This document shows positions 44,957 through 54,633 of a stretch of 64,000 bases of DNA, in pieces. The position numbers were made by a program, and so were the translations under genes. Source of the stretch: Pseudomonas piscis (GTDB lineage: Bacteria > Pseudomonadota > Gammaproteobacteria > Pseudomonadales > Pseudomonadaceae); assembly GCF_009380155.1 (NCBI RefSeq), contig NZ_WHUV01000001.1:992001-1056000 (forward strand), written 5' to 3'. How positions within the stretch are numbered: position 1 is the first letter of the stretch; each line of letters starts with the position of its first letter. The notes under the pieces are model-generated. The model searched no databases. It saw only the letters and a program-made list of their open reading frames with translations, and had not been told where the DNA came from.

Positions 44957-45721
44957 CTACTTCAGGTTGCCGCTGAGGAACTGCTTCAGGCGCTCGCTCC
45001 TGGGGTTGCCCAGGACCTCTTCGGGCGCACCTTCTTCTTCCACCAGGCCCTTGTGCAGGAACAGCACCTGGCTTGAGACCTTGCGCGCAAAGCTCATCTC
45101 GTGGGTCACCATGATCATGGTCCGGCCTTCCTCCGCCAGCCCCTGGATCACCTTGAGCACCTCGCCCACCAGTTCCGGGTCCAGGGCCGAGGTGGGCTCG
45201 TCGAACAGCATTACCTCCGGTTCCATGGCCAGCGCCCGGGCGATGGCCACCCGTTGCTGCTGGCCGCCGGAGAGGAAGGCCGGGTACTGGCTGGCGACCC
45301 GGGCCGGCAGGCCAACCTTGTCCAGGTAGCGTCTGGCCCGCTCCTCGGCGTCCCTGGTGCTGACCCCTAGTACCCGGCGCGGAGCCATGGTGATGTTCTC
45401 CAGTACAGTCATGTGGCTCCACAGGTTGAAATGCTGGAACACCATCGCCAGCCGGGTACGAATGCTCTGCAGCTGCGTGGGGTCGGCCACATGCATGCCG
45501 TGGCGGTCCTTGACCATGCGGATCTGCTGGCCATCCAGGCTCATGGCCCCGTCATCCGGGGTCTCGAGGAAGTTGATACAACGCAGGAAGGTGCTCTTGC
45601 CCGAGCCGCTGGCGCCGATCAGGCTGATCACGTCGCCAGTTCTGGCCTTGAGGGAAACACCCTTGAGCACTTCATTGTCGCCATAGCATTTATGCAGGCC
45701 TTCAACGGTCAATTTGTACAT
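44957..45721 (-). CDS. aotP: Basic amino acid ABC transporter, ATP-binding protein
   Basis: The 254-residue ATPase has Walker [10 protein letters not shown], signature LSGGQQQR, Walker [14 protein letters not shown] and a histidine H-loop. The HisP/AotP subgroup insert ([15 protein letters not shown]) is present. It powers import of arginine, ornithine, lysine or histidine. It is the last gene of the unit aotJ-Q-M-(aotO-like)-P. The start at 45721 gives [14 protein letters not shown]. Confidence 0.86.
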   Translation of the reverse strand: MYKLTVEGLHKCYGDNEVLKGVSLKARTGDVISLIGASGSGKSTFLRCINFLETPDDGAMSLDGQQIRMVKDRHGMHVADPTQLQSIRTRLAMVFQHFNLWSHMTVLENITMAPRRVLGVSTRDAEERARRYLDKVGLPARVASQYPAFLSGGQQQRVAIARALAMEPEVMLFDEPTSALDPELVGEVLKVIQGLAEEGRTMIMVTHEMSFARKVSSQVLFLHKGLVEEEGAPEEVLGNPRSERLKQFLSGNLK

Positions 45722-45734
45722 GGGGCATGCATCC

Positions 45735-46853
45735 TCAAGGCGAAAGTAGATAGCCGCTGCGATAGGCTTCGCGACCGGCGACATGGGCGACCACCATGCC
45801 GGCGGTGGCCATGCGGCGCAGCGAGCGGGCATACATCAGCCCGGCGTTGCGGCAATGGATGGGGGTGACTCGGTCGGTGATCGGGTCGATGATCTCGGCC
45901 ACTTGCTGTCCGGCTTCCAGGTACTGTCCCGGCAGGGCGGTGAACACCAGCAGCCCGCCCAGCGGCGTCGCCACCGGTTCCACTGCGGCCAGTGGCGTGG
46001 CTGGAAACGCCAGTTCCGGCAGCTGCGGTGCCTCGCCAGCGATGGCGCCATAGTGGGTCAGGTAGTCCAGCAGGGCCTGGCAATCGCGGCTGGCCAGCGG
46101 GTGATTGACGTCGCCCTGGCCGCGCAGCTCGACGGTGACTGCCAAGGTGCCGGTGGGGATCGTGAAGCGCTCGCCAAAACGTTGCTGCAGTTGCCACCAG
46201 GGCAGGGTGAAGCACTCATCGAACGACAAACCGCCCGAGTCGGTGGCCAGCAGGCTCGCCTGGGAGCCGATGTAGCGGGCGAGCGGTTCGATCCGTGGCC
46301 AGGCCTCGGGGGTGGTGTACAAATGCGCCACGGCCTCGAAGTCGCAATGCAGGTCCAGTACCAGTTCGGCATCGCAGGCCAGCCGTTGCAGGGTCAGGCG
46401 CAGGGACTGCAACTGGGTCTCGGGCCGCTGGCGCGCCAGGGCATCGGCCAGGTGTCGGCGGATCAAGTCGAGATTGTGCTGGGGATCCTCATCGAGCAGG
46501 TCCTGGATCGCATCGCCCACCTGCAGGCCGAGGTCGGCGAAGCTGCGATTGAAGTTCTGCCCGCTCTCCAGTTCGTAGCGCCCCAGGGGGACGTCCATCA
46601 ATACCTGCTCCAGGCCGATGGGGTTGGCCACCGGTACCAGGACGATTTCGTGGCGCAGGCGGCCGGCGGCCTCCAGTTGCCCCAGGCGTTGCTTGAGGTG
46701 CCAGGCCACTAGCATGCCGGGCATTTCATCGGCGTGCAGCGAAGCCTGGATGTAGATCTTGCGAGCGGCCTGGGCGGGGCCGTAGTGAAAGCTGTGGACC
46801 TGCCGCGCAGTGCCCGGCAACGGTGCGAGCAGGTCGTGGATCTCATGGCGCAT
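45735..46853 (-). CDS. Succinylglutamate desuccinylase/aspartoacylase-family protein (AotO-like)
   Basis: The 372-residue protein has a zinc-carboxypeptidase core with SLHADEMPG and LDLHCDFEAV, which carry the metal ligands His, Glu and His, and PVANPIGLEQ. It resembles AotO, encoded inside the aot operon of P. aeruginosa, whose reaction is not known. It lies in the operon between permease M and the ATPase. Confidence 0.85.
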   Translation of the reverse strand: MRHEIHDLLAPLPGTARQVHSFHYGPAQAARKIYIQASLHADEMPGMLVAWHLKQRLGQLEAAGRLRHEIVLVPVANPIGLEQVLMDVPLGRYELESGQNFNRSFADLGLQVGDAIQDLLDEDPQHNLDLIRRHLADALARQRPETQLQSLRLTLQRLACDAELVLDLHCDFEAVAHLYTTPEAWPRIEPLARYIGSQASLLATDSGGLSFDECFTLPWWQLQQRFGERFTIPTGTLAVTVELRGQGDVNHPLASRDCQALLDYLTHYGAIAGEAPQLPELAFPATPLAAVEPVATPLGGLLVFTALPGQYLEAGQQVAEIIDPITDRVTPIHCRNAGLMYARSLRRMATAGMVVAHVAGREAYRSGYLLSP

Positions 46854-46877
46854 TGGGTGTTTTTCCTGCTGCAAGTC

Positions 46878-47588
46878 CTAGTGGGTCGGGCCAAGGAAGG
46901 CCAGCCAGCGGCGTTCGGCCAGGCGGAACAGGCCCACCAGGGTGAAGGTCACGCACAGATAGATGAGCGCGGCGATGCCGAACGACTGGAACGTCAGGAA
47001 GGTCGCCGAGTTGGCATCACGGGCGATTTTCAGGATGTCGGGAACTGTCGCGGTGAAGGCCACGGTGGTCGAATGCAGCATCAGGATGACTTCGTTGCTG
47101 TAGTACGGCAGCGAACGGCGCAGGGCCGAGGGCATGATCACGTAGGCATAGAGCTTCCAGCCGCTCAAACCGTAGGCCTTGGCGGCCTCGACCTCGCCAT
47201 GAGCCATGCTGCGGATCGCCCCGGCGAAGATCTCCGTGGTGTAGGCGCAGGTGTTCAGGGCGAAGGCCAGGATGGTGCAGTTCATCGCATCGCGAAAGAA
47301 CGCATCCAGCACCGGCTGGGCGCGGACGGCGGCGATGCTGTAGATCCCGGTGTAGCAGATCAGCAACTGGATATAGAGCGGCGTGCCGCGGAACAGGTAG
47401 GTGTAGAACTGCACCGGCCAGCGTACCAGGCGCTTGGGCGAGACCCGGGCGATGGACAGCGGGATCGATACCACGAAGCCGATGGCGATCGAGGCCGTGA
47501 GCAGCCACATGGTCATGGCCAGGCCGGTGATGTGGTAGCCGTCGCTGTAGAGGAACGGGCGCCAGTATTCCTGCAGGAGTTCGATCAT
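46878..47588 (-). CDS. aotM: Basic amino acid ABC transporter, permease M
   Basis: The 236-residue membrane protein has five predicted helices and the ABC permease EAA loop (VEAAKAYGLSGWKLYAYVIMP). It belongs to the HisM/AotM group. It overlaps permease Q by four bases (ATGA). Confidence 0.87.
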   Translation of the reverse strand: MIELLQEYWRPFLYSDGYHITGLAMTMWLLTASIAIGFVVSIPLSIARVSPKRLVRWPVQFYTYLFRGTPLYIQLLICYTGIYSIAAVRAQPVLDAFFRDAMNCTILAFALNTCAYTTEIFAGAIRSMAHGEVEAAKAYGLSGWKLYAYVIMPSALRRSLPYYSNEVILMLHSTTVAFTATVPDILKIARDANSATFLTFQSFGIAALIYLCVTFTLVGLFRLAERRWLAFLGPTH

Positions 47589-48313
47589 CGCACGGCCTCC
47601 CGGGCACCCGCGGCATAGCGCCGTTCAAGCCGACGCAGGACGAAATTGGAAGCGCTGGTGATCAGCAGGTAGATCAGCGCCGCCAGAACCAGGAAATAGA
47701 ACAGCTGGTAGGTGCTCTTGCCGGCATCCTGGGCGGCCTTGACCAGATCGGCCAGGCCGATGATCGACACCAGGGCCGTGGCCTTGAGCATCACCATCCA
47801 GTTGTTGCCGATGCCCGGCAGGGCGAAGCGCATCATCTGCGGGAAGACCACGAAGCGAAAGCGCTGGCCGCGCTTGAGGCCATAGGCGGTAGCCGCTTCC
47901 ACCTGGCCCCGGGGCACGGCGAGGATCGCGCCACGGAAGGTCTCGGTGAAATAGGCGCCATAGATGAAGCCCAGGGTGATCACCCCGGCGCTGAAGGGAT
48001 TGATCTCGATGTATTCCCACTCCATGAAATCGGTGAAGGAAGTCAGCCAGGTTTGCAGGCTGTAGAAGATCAGCAGCATCAGCACCAGGTCCGGCACGCC
48101 GCGAATCAAGGTGGTGTAGAGCTGGGCAGGTATGCGTAGCAAGGCAAGGCTGGAGAGTTTGGCGCTGGCGCCGATCAGGCCCAGCAGCACGCTGACCAGC
48201 AGCGATAGGACCGACAATTTGACGGTCATCCAGGTACCTTCCAGCAGCAAGGGGCCGAAACCCTTCAAGCTGAACGCGGAAAGCCCCAGGTTTGTTAGGA
48301 GTTGTTCGAACAT
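47585..48313 (-). CDS. aotQ: Basic amino acid ABC transporter, permease Q
   Basis: The 242-residue membrane protein has five helices and the EAA loop QVEAATAYGLKRGQRFRFVVFP. It pairs with permease M to make the HisQM-type channel. A terminator-like hairpin lies between the binding-protein gene and this gene. Confidence 0.87.
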   Translation of the reverse strand: MFEQLLTNLGLSAFSLKGFGPLLLEGTWMTVKLSVLSLLVSVLLGLIGASAKLSSLALLRIPAQLYTTLIRGVPDLVLMLLIFYSLQTWLTSFTDFMEWEYIEINPFSAGVITLGFIYGAYFTETFRGAILAVPRGQVEAATAYGLKRGQRFRFVVFPQMMRFALPGIGNNWMVMLKATALVSIIGLADLVKAAQDAGKSTYQLFYFLVLAALIYLLITSASNFVLRRLERRYAAGAREAVR

Positions 48314-48333
48314 CGATCAGTGACCCGTGACGA

Positions 48334-48363
48334 TAAAAAAGGCGCCCATCGAGGATGGGCGCC
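48334..48363 (-). terminator. Hairpin with T-run between aotJ and aotQ
   Basis: On the minus strand GGCGCCCATC / GATGGGCGCC form a perfect 10-bp stem with a 3-base loop (CTC), followed by TTTTTT. It should stop part of the transcripts after the binding-protein gene, giving excess binding protein over permease, a common arrangement in these operons. Confidence 0.85.
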
Positions 48364-48369
48364 GGCAGG

Positions 48370-49152
48370 TTATTTACCGCTGTAGAGGTTCAGGTCACCG
48401 AAGTGTTTTTTCTGGATGGTGGCGTAGGTGCCATCATCGTGTAACGCTTTGATACCTTTATCCAGGAGCGCTTTCAGCTCGTTGTTACCTTTCGAGATAC
48501 CCACCGCGGTCTTGGCTGGCAGCAGGGGGTCGTCCACCGGTTTGCTGATCTCATAGTCAGCGCCCTGGGGCGACTTGAGGAAGCCCAGTTCGGCTTGCAG
48601 CATGTCCTGGATCGATGCGTCCAGGCGCCCGGAAGTCAGGTCGGCATAGACCTGGTCCTGGTTCTGGTAGGCCTGGGTCTTGATCCCGGCCTTGTCCAGC
48701 ACGGCCTTGGCGTAGGCTTCCTGGATGGTGCCTTGCTCGTAACCGATGGTCTTGCCCTTGAGCGAGGCGGTGTCTTCGCTCAACCCCGAGCCTTTCTTGA
48801 ATACGAAGGCGGTGGGGCCGGAGAACAGCTCGTTGGAGAAGTCGATCACTTTTTCCCGGGCCGCAGTCACGGTCATGGACGAGATCACGCCATCGAACTT
48901 GTTGGCCTTGAGGCCAGGGATCATTCCGTCGAAGTCGCTTTCGACCCATTTGCACTTGACCTTCAGCTCGGCACAGATGGCGTTGCCCAGGTCGATGTCG
49001 AAGCCCACCAGGCTGCCGTCGGCGGCCTTGGATTCGAAAGGCGCATACGAAGGATCGACGCCGAAGCGCAGCTCCTTGTATTCCTTGGCCAGCGCCGAGC
49101 CGGCGGCCATGCACAGAGCCAGTGCAGAAAGGGTCAGCAATGCTTTTTTCAT
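48370..49152 (-). CDS. aotJ: Basic amino acid-binding periplasmic protein
   Basis: The 260-residue protein has a signal peptide (LSALALCMAAGSALA) and the Lys/Arg/Orn/His-binding family pattern: ELRFGVDPSYAPFESK, GFDIDLGNAICAELK, SSMTVTAAREKVIDFSN. It delivers the substrate to the membrane complex. It is the first gene of the operon and is followed by an attenuating hairpin. Confidence 0.9.
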   Translation of the reverse strand: MKKALLTLSALALCMAAGSALAKEYKELRFGVDPSYAPFESKAADGSLVGFDIDLGNAICAELKVKCKWVESDFDGMIPGLKANKFDGVISSMTVTAAREKVIDFSNELFSGPTAFVFKKGSGLSEDTASLKGKTIGYEQGTIQEAYAKAVLDKAGIKTQAYQNQDQVYADLTSGRLDASIQDMLQAELGFLKSPQGADYEISKPVDDPLLPAKTAVGISKGNNELKALLDKGIKALHDDGTYATIQKKHFGDLNLYSGK

Positions 49153-49438
49153 TATTCAATCCCTAAGAGCCGATATGAGCGCTTGTGGCGCATGAGTGCT
49201 GTTACTGCAACGCATAAGACTTAATGAAAGTAGCAATTTCCGAACCAGAGTCCCGAACAGCTGTTTTAAAAGCCAGGGGAGCCTTGGTGAGGCAGCGCTC
49301 GCGCTGAAAGAGGGCGGGTGCTCAGCTGGCGCTTAAGGAACAGCGGTGCCAGCCGGGGATGGTTGCGTACAGGGTGCACGTTGTGGGGGCAGGCCCCGCT
49401 CGTACTGGGTGCACGAGCGGGGCGCAAGGACGGGGGAG

Positions 49439-51868
49439 TTACTTGCCCGGGACCAGGGTCAGGCGGGTCTTGCCGTAGCTGCGCTCGAAGTTCTGCGGCT
49501 GCATCGGGAAGCTCAGGTACTGGGCCTTGAACCAGCCATCGATGCCATTGGCGTAGTGGGGGCTGGCCGGGTTGCCGGACTGGCCGCTGCTGTTGAGCCC
49601 CATCAAGGGCTCGCTGAGGCCGAAGTCGACGATCATGCGCAAGGCCGGGGCGGCGCTGACGGCAAAGTCCTGGCCCCAGCGGTACGGCGCGGCGTTGATG
49701 GTGTTGTGGTCGCCGCCGGCCTGCGATGGCCCGCGGATGGCCTTGCCGTCGTTGCCGATCCAGCTGTAGCTGTGCAGCTTGCCCCACTGCCAGGCCTTGC
49801 GATCGTTGCCCAGCAGTTGCTCGCCGGACTTGACCGCGGCGGCCAGGCTGCGGGCCAGGATTGCCGGCTTGTCTTCCTTCTGTGGCGTGCGCGGGTCGTC
49901 CCAGAACGGGCTGTCTTCCTGGCCCAGCAGGTGGTCGGCCTGGGCCGAGTAGGACAGGCTGCCGTTGGCGACGAAGGCCTGCCAGGAGGCGGCGGATTCC
50001 GGGCCCAGCTTGTCGAGGAAGACCTGCCGGGCGCTCTCCTGCAGGAACAGCTCGTACAGTGCCGCATCCGCCGAGCCGGCGCTGAGCTTGCCATCGAACG
50101 CCATCAGGCGGCTGTAGGCCTCGCGGGCCCTGGCCCGGTCGGCATCGGGCAGGGTATCGATGGCCTTCTTCAGCGGTTGGGCCATGCCGGGGGCCTCGAA
50201 CATCTTCTTCAGCTTGGCAGCGAACAGGGTGGTCTGGTCGTATTGCATGGCGATCAGGCTGCGGTTGTCCTGCTTGCCGCTGGAGGCGAGCTGGGCCAGG
50301 CGCTCGGCGCGTTCCGGGGCGTCCCAGGAGTTGGACAGCTGCATGCCGTAGCCACGGGAAATCACCCGCTGGTTGGCGATGGCGAGCCAGCCCTGGGCCG
50401 GATCCTGGTCGTAGGGGTGCAGCATCGGATCGGCATAGCCGTCCCAGTCATACCGACCCTCCCAGCCAGGGGAGGGCAGCAGGCCTTCGCCTTCACGACG
50501 GTTGGGGAAGCGTCCGGTGACCTGCCAGCCGATGTGGCTGGCATCGGCGAACAGCAGGTTCAGGGCGATGGCGCGGATTTCCCGGCTGGCGTCCGAGGCC
50601 TTCTCGGCGCTCTGCGCCCGGGACAGGTCGAAGAACGCATCCAGGCTCCGGTCGTCCTTGAGCTCTGGCATCTGCAGTGCCAAGCCCAGGCCGTTGGCCT
50701 GGCTGGCGCCCAGGGCGCTGTTGAGCAAGGGGCCGTGGCGGGTTTCGTACACCGCTTCGCGAAGCGGGCGCTGGCCCTTGACGAAGTAGGTCTCGTTGCG
50801 CACGGCCACCGGCTGCCATTTGCCGTTGTTCAAGTAGTACAGGGCATTGCCCTGGCGCTTGAGTTTTTCCAGGAACAGGTCCTGGTTGTCGCCTTGCACC
50901 GAGCTCAGGCTCCAGGCCACCTTGCCGTTGAAGCCCTGGAGGATCGCCGGCAGGCCGGGGATCGCGGCACCGGCGGCCTGGTACTTGGGCGCGCGCAACT
51001 GGACGTAGTGCCAGGCAGCGGCCTGGCTGTCGCTGGCCAGCAGGCTCCGGCCGTTACGGCTGCGCTGGGGCGCGATGGCCAGGTCGCTGCCACCGCTCAG
51101 GCCCAGGGTGTTGAGCCGGGCCAACTGGCTGGCGGCGCGGCTGAGTTCGTCCAGGCCGGGGATCTCGAGGTTCAGGCCCTTGAGCTTCTCGGCCTCGGCC
51201 AGGGGCAGGGGCTCGTCGGGGTAGCTGGGGGTCAGCCAGGGCAGCTTGTCGCTGCCGACTTTGCGTGCCAGCACCAGGGCGTTGAGCTCTTCGAACAGGT
51301 TGGCGGATTGCCCGAAGTTCAGCAGGCAGAAGATCAGCGCCGAATCTTCGGGTTTCCAGTATTCGGGGGTGTAGCCGTAGGCCGCCAGGTCCGGCGGCAG
51401 CTTGTCGCGATAGCGGAACAGGTAGGCGTTGACGCCGCGCGCATAGACCTCGAAAAAGCGCTTGATCCGTGGCGAAGAGGCCTTGTACAGCTCGTCGGCG
51501 CTTTTCTTCAGGTTCACCGCGCGCATCAGGCGGTCGACGTCCAGGGCTTCGGCGCCGGACATTTCCGCCAGGCGGCCCTGGGCCAGCAGGCGCAGGGTCA
51601 CCATCTGGCCGATGCGGTCGCCGGCATGGACGTAGCCCAGGCTGAACAGGGCATCGTGGAAGCTGTTGCTCTCGATCAGCGGCACGCCTACGGCGTTGCG
51701 GCGTATCGAGACGTTCTGGGCCAGGCCCTTGAGCGGTTGCACACCAGAGGTGGGAGGCAGGCTGTTCTGGGCGTTCCAGGACTGGCAACCGGCCAGGCTC
51801 AGGACGCCGGCTACTGCCGCGGCAACGCCGAATCGGGGAAGAACATGTGAGAAGGCTGGCGAGGCCAT
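49439..51868 (-). CDS. Penicillin acylase-family Ntn hydrolase (lipoprotein; AHL/HacB-like)
   Basis: The 809-residue precursor starts behind AGGAG, has a lipobox (LSLAGC, Cys28) and an N-terminal alpha part, then the autocatalytic cleavage site at [11 protein letters not shown] with Ser261 as the new N-terminal nucleophile of the beta chain. The family includes beta-lactam and acyl-homoserine lactone acylases (PvdQ, QuiP, HacB in P. aeruginosa). The length and lipoprotein signal resemble HacB-type proteins most. Whether it degrades AHLs cannot be read here. Confidence 0.84.
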   Translation of the reverse strand: MASPAFSHVLPRFGVAAAVAGVLSLAGCQSWNAQNSLPPTSGVQPLKGLAQNVSIRRNAVGVPLIESNSFHDALFSLGYVHAGDRIGQMVTLRLLAQGRLAEMSGAEALDVDRLMRAVNLKKSADELYKASSPRIKRFFEVYARGVNAYLFRYRDKLPPDLAAYGYTPEYWKPEDSALIFCLLNFGQSANLFEELNALVLARKVGSDKLPWLTPSYPDEPLPLAEAEKLKGLNLEIPGLDELSRAASQLARLNTLGLSGGSDLAIAPQRSRNGRSLLASDSQAAAWHYVQLRAPKYQAAGAAIPGLPAILQGFNGKVAWSLSSVQGDNQDLFLEKLKRQGNALYYLNNGKWQPVAVRNETYFVKGQRPLREAVYETRHGPLLNSALGASQANGLGLALQMPELKDDRSLDAFFDLSRAQSAEKASDASREIRAIALNLLFADASHIGWQVTGRFPNRREGEGLLPSPGWEGRYDWDGYADPMLHPYDQDPAQGWLAIANQRVISRGYGMQLSNSWDAPERAERLAQLASSGKQDNRSLIAMQYDQTTLFAAKLKKMFEAPGMAQPLKKAIDTLPDADRARAREAYSRLMAFDGKLSAGSADAALYELFLQESARQVFLDKLGPESAASWQAFVANGSLSYSAQADHLLGQEDSPFWDDPRTPQKEDKPAILARSLAAAVKSGEQLLGNDRKAWQWGKLHSYSWIGNDGKAIRGPSQAGGDHNTINAAPYRWGQDFAVSAAPALRMIVDFGLSEPLMGLNSSGQSGNPASPHYANGIDGWFKAQYLSFPMQPQNFERSYGKTRLTLVPGK

Positions 51869-52014
51869 GGCAAAGCTCCTGCGGGGGGTAGCGTCGATAA
51901 AGGCGCTACGTTAGTGAGCAGGCGTGTGCCGCGCAAGCGGGGCGACAGGTATTTATCGCAGGCCCGGACGAAGGCCTGCGCCGCAGGGTTGCAGGAGCGC
52001 TTGCGGGGCCCGGT

Positions 52015-52653
52015 TCAGGCCGGGTTGACCCGTTCCACTAGGGCGTAGGCACGCTCGGTGGCCGGTCGCGCCTTGATGCCGTTGAACCAGCCATGCAGGT
52101 GCGGGAAGTCCTCGAGCCTCTGGCTCTGTTTCTTGTAGGAGGCGACCCAGGGGTAGATCGCCATGTCGGCGATGCTGTAGTCGCGGCCGGCGACGAAGGG
52201 CCGGTCCGCCAGGCGTCGATCCAGGACACCGTAGAGGCGGGCGGTTTCGTCCACGTAGCGCTTGACGGCGTAGGGGATCCGCTCCGGGGCGGCGTGGGCG
52301 AAATGATGGTTCTGCCCGGCCATCGGCCCCAGGCCCCCCATCTGCCAGAACAGCCATTGCAGGGTTTCCTGGCGTCCGCGCAGGTCCTGGGGCAGGAAGC
52401 GGCCGGTCTTCTCCGCCAGGTACAACAGGATCGCCCCGGACTCGAACAGCGACAGTGGCGCGCCGCCGTCGGCTGGCTGGTGGTCGACGATGGCCGGGAT
52501 GCGGTTGTTGGGCGCGATCTTGAGGAACTCGGCCTTGAATTGCTCGCCCAGGCCGATGTTGACCGGGTACAGGTTGTAGGGCAGCCCGGCTTCCTCGAGG
52601 AACAGCGAGATCTTGTGGCCGTTGGGGGTGGTCCAGTAGTACAGGTCGATCAT
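52015..52653 (-). CDS. Glutathione S-transferase family (YfcG/YghU-like)
   Basis: The 212-residue protein starts IDLYYWTTPNGHKISLFLEE, the thioredoxin-like GST N-terminus of the Nu class, with SLFESGAILLYLAEK for glutathione binding and an all-helical C-terminal domain (RDYSIADMAIYPWVA). YfcG-type members reduce disulfides rather than conjugate. Start at 52653, Shine-Dalgarno GGAG. Confidence 0.88.
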   Translation of the reverse strand: MIDLYYWTTPNGHKISLFLEEAGLPYNLYPVNIGLGEQFKAEFLKIAPNNRIPAIVDHQPADGGAPLSLFESGAILLYLAEKTGRFLPQDLRGRQETLQWLFWQMGGLGPMAGQNHHFAHAAPERIPYAVKRYVDETARLYGVLDRRLADRPFVAGRDYSIADMAIYPWVASYKKQSQRLEDFPHLHGWFNGIKARPATERAYALVERVNPA

Positions 52654-52797
52654 GCAGCGCTCCAGGTGGATGTGACTTGTATAGGGACAACGAACCCCGG
52701 CATTGGATCGCTCCGCCGCTGTTCGAGGGCTTGCCCGGGATTGTGGGGTAGTGCTGAAGTGGCAGCCTTCGAACGAATGTCCCAAGGACGAGCCTCC

Positions 52798-53346
52798 ATG
52801 CCCCTTACCGCTGATACGGCGCTGATCATCATCGACCAGCAACAAGGCATCCTGCACCCCCGATTGGGGCCGCGCAACAATCCCCAGGCCGAGGAGCGCA
52901 TGCTGCAGTTACTCGCCCACTGGCGTGAGCGCAACTGGCCGGTGGTCCATGTACAGCACCTGTCACGCTCGCCGGACTCGGTGTTCTGGCCCGGTCAGTC
53001 CGGGGTGGAGTTCCAGTCGCGATTTCGTCCCCAGGGGCAGGAGAAGCTGGTCCAGAAGCAGGTGCCGGATGCGTTTTGTGGCAACTCCCTGGAAGCGGAC
53101 CTGCGGGCTGCGGGGATCGGGCAAGTGGTCATCGTCGGCGTGGCTACCCACAACTCGGTGGAGTCCACGGCACGCACGGCCGGTAACCTGGGATTCGTGG
53201 TCTGGGTGGTGGCCGATGCCTGCTTCACCTTCGACAAGCCCGACTTTGCCGGACGGCTGCGGACTGCCGAGGAGGTGCATGCCATGTCACTGGCCAATCT
53301 GCATGGCGAATACGCCACGGTGGTGAATCTGGCGCAGCTGCTTTAG
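52798..53346 (+). CDS. Isochorismatase-fold cysteine hydrolase-like protein
   Basis: The 182-residue protein has the fold's Asp13 (IIIDQQQG), Lys87 (QKQVPDAFCGN) and the ATHNSVESTAR segment. In hydrolytic members the last motif holds the nucleophilic Cys; here that position is Ser120. It may therefore be inactive, use another chemistry, or use serine. Start ATG 52798 is chosen; the reading frame runs far upstream only as an antisense shadow of the GST gene. Confidence 0.82.
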   Translation: MPLTADTALIIIDQQQGILHPRLGPRNNPQAEERMLQLLAHWRERNWPVVHVQHLSRSPDSVFWPGQSGVEFQSRFRPQGQEKLVQKQVPDAFCGNSLEADLRAAGIGQVVIVGVATHNSVESTARTAGNLGFVVWVVADACFTFDKPDFAGRLRTAEEVHAMSLANLHGEYATVVNLAQLL

Positions 53347-53399
53347 GCGCTGCAGCGCTTGCCGGCAAGGCCGCCGGCAGGCGTTGTTTCACGGCTGGA

Positions 53400-53594
53400 T
53401 CAGGCGCCGTGGCACTTCTTGAACTTCTTGTTGCTGCCACATGGGCAGGGATCGTTGCGGCCGACGTCTTTCAACGCGTTGCGCACCGGCTCCTGGTGGC
53501 CGTGGTTGCAATGCGGGCCGTGGACATGGCCATGGTCGTGATGGTCGTGATCGTGGTTGCAGTCAGGGCCATGGACATGGGGTTGCTGGGTCAT
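53400..53594 (-). CDS. Histidine-rich SEC-C motif protein (64 aa)
   Basis: The N-terminal half is a run of His, Asp and Gly-Pro-His/Cys units ([15 protein letters not shown]), likely metal-binding. The C-terminal end has the SEC-C zinc motif [21 protein letters not shown] domains bind zinc in SecA and other proteins. Possible roles are metal storage or delivery; no partner is evident. Confidence 0.82.
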   Translation of the reverse strand: MTQQPHVHGPDCNHDHDHHDHGHVHGPHCNHGHQEPVRNALKDVGRNDPCPCGSNKKFKKCHGA

Positions 53595-53600
53595 TGAAGG

Positions 53601-54086
53601 TCACTCCGGGATAAAATCGCCGGGAATTATCACGCCATTGCGCTTCAGGTGCACGTCTTTGCCGATGAATAATCCCACTTCCAGCTCGCCTTCCAGGCGA
53701 TAGGGAATCGGCCGGTCGGGCTTGTGCAGGAGTTTCACCAGGTCACGGATCTGCGGCCACAGGTTGGTGCGCACCGGCACCTTGAAATAGCGACTGCTAT
53801 GGGGTGTGACGGTGAACCAGTGCTCATGCTCGCCATCGCTGAGCAAAAAGCGCTCCAGGTAGACCCGGTAGGTCAGGCGGCGCACGGTCAGGTCTTCGTC
53901 GTTGGGATTGTCCACCCGCAAGTGCAGGGTGAAGCGCTGCTCCAGCAAGTTGGCCTTGACCACCTCGACCTTGACCAGGTGCACCTCGGGATCGATGTCT
54001 TCGTCGGCGAACCACGACACGCAACCGGACAGGCCCAACATCCCGAGCAGGCAGAGAATTGGTAGCAGGCGCAGCTCACCGATCAT
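53601..54086 (-). CDS. LEA2/WHy-domain lipoprotein
   Basis: The 161-residue protein has a lipobox LSGC with Cys22 and a WHy/LEA2 beta-sandwich (LEQRFTLHLRVDNPNDEDLTVRRL). LEA2 domains in bacteria are linked to desiccation or envelope stress. Start at 54086 behind GGGAG; the in-frame extension to 54119 is not used. Confidence 0.85.
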   Translation of the reverse strand: MIGELRLLPILCLLGMLGLSGCVSWFADEDIDPEVHLVKVEVVKANLLEQRFTLHLRVDNPNDEDLTVRRLTYRVYLERFLLSDGEHEHWFTVTPHSSRYFKVPVRTNLWPQIRDLVKLLHKPDRPIPYRLEGELEVGLFIGKDVHLKRNGVIIPGDFIPE

Positions 54087-54152
54087 TGCAAGGCTCCCTG
54101 TGGTCTCCCCTGTATCCATCCTGGATCGGGGCTGATCGTGGCGGACGAGGGC

Positions 54153-54629
54153 TCAGCGGCTGAGGTAGCCCGCGCAGCACTTCTTGTATTTCTGCCCGCT
54201 GCCGCAGGGGCAGGCATCGTTGCGCGAGGCCTTGAGCTGTACCGTGGGGTCGATGAAGTACCAGCGTCCCTGGTTCTGCACGAACGACGAGCGTTCGCGA
54301 TGGCTGTGCTCGCCCTGGCTGTCGTGCCAGCGGGCGGTGAAGGTGACGAAGGCATGCTCGGGCTGGCCGCCGAATACCTCCGAGTTTTCCACCTGCAAGC
54401 CCAGCCAGGTGCTCTGGGCGCTCCAGTCGCTGATGGATTGGCGATCCAGCCCTGCCTGTTGGGCCGGCAGGGTGGTGGCTACCAGGTAGTCCACCTGCCC
54501 CAGCACATAGGCGCTGTAGCGCGAGCGCATCAGGGCCTCGGCGCAGGGTGCGGGATGGCCGGCATGGTAATGGCCGCAGCAGGCGTCCAGCAGGTTGCCG
54601 CTGCCGCAGGGACAGATCGAAGCGCTCAT
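54153..54629 (-). CDS. YchJ-family SEC-C protein
   Basis: The 158-residue protein has SEC-C-type cysteine motifs at both ends ([18 protein letters not shown], and [15 protein letters not shown]) around a central NTF2-like domain ([20 protein letters not shown]). This is the YchJ/UPF0225 layout. Function is unknown. It is the second SEC-C gene of the block; the first is at 53400. Confidence 0.92.
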   Translation of the reverse strand: MSASICPCGSGNLLDACCGHYHAGHPAPCAEALMRSRYSAYVLGQVDYLVATTLPAQQAGLDRQSISDWSAQSTWLGLQVENSEVFGGQPEHAFVTFTARWHDSQGEHSHRERSSFVQNQGRWYFIDPTVQLKASRNDACPCGSGQKYKKCCAGYLSR

Positions 54630-54633
54630 CGTG

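Noticed and set aside
49346..51850. 834-codon plus-strand open frame
   Set aside because: It is the antisense image of the acylase gene, which has a signal peptide, lipobox and a clear catalytic site on the minus strand.
52093..52797. Long N-terminal extension of the isochorismatase-fold protein
   Set aside because: The extension is the antisense of the GST gene. The family start at 52798 gives a normal length of 182 residues.
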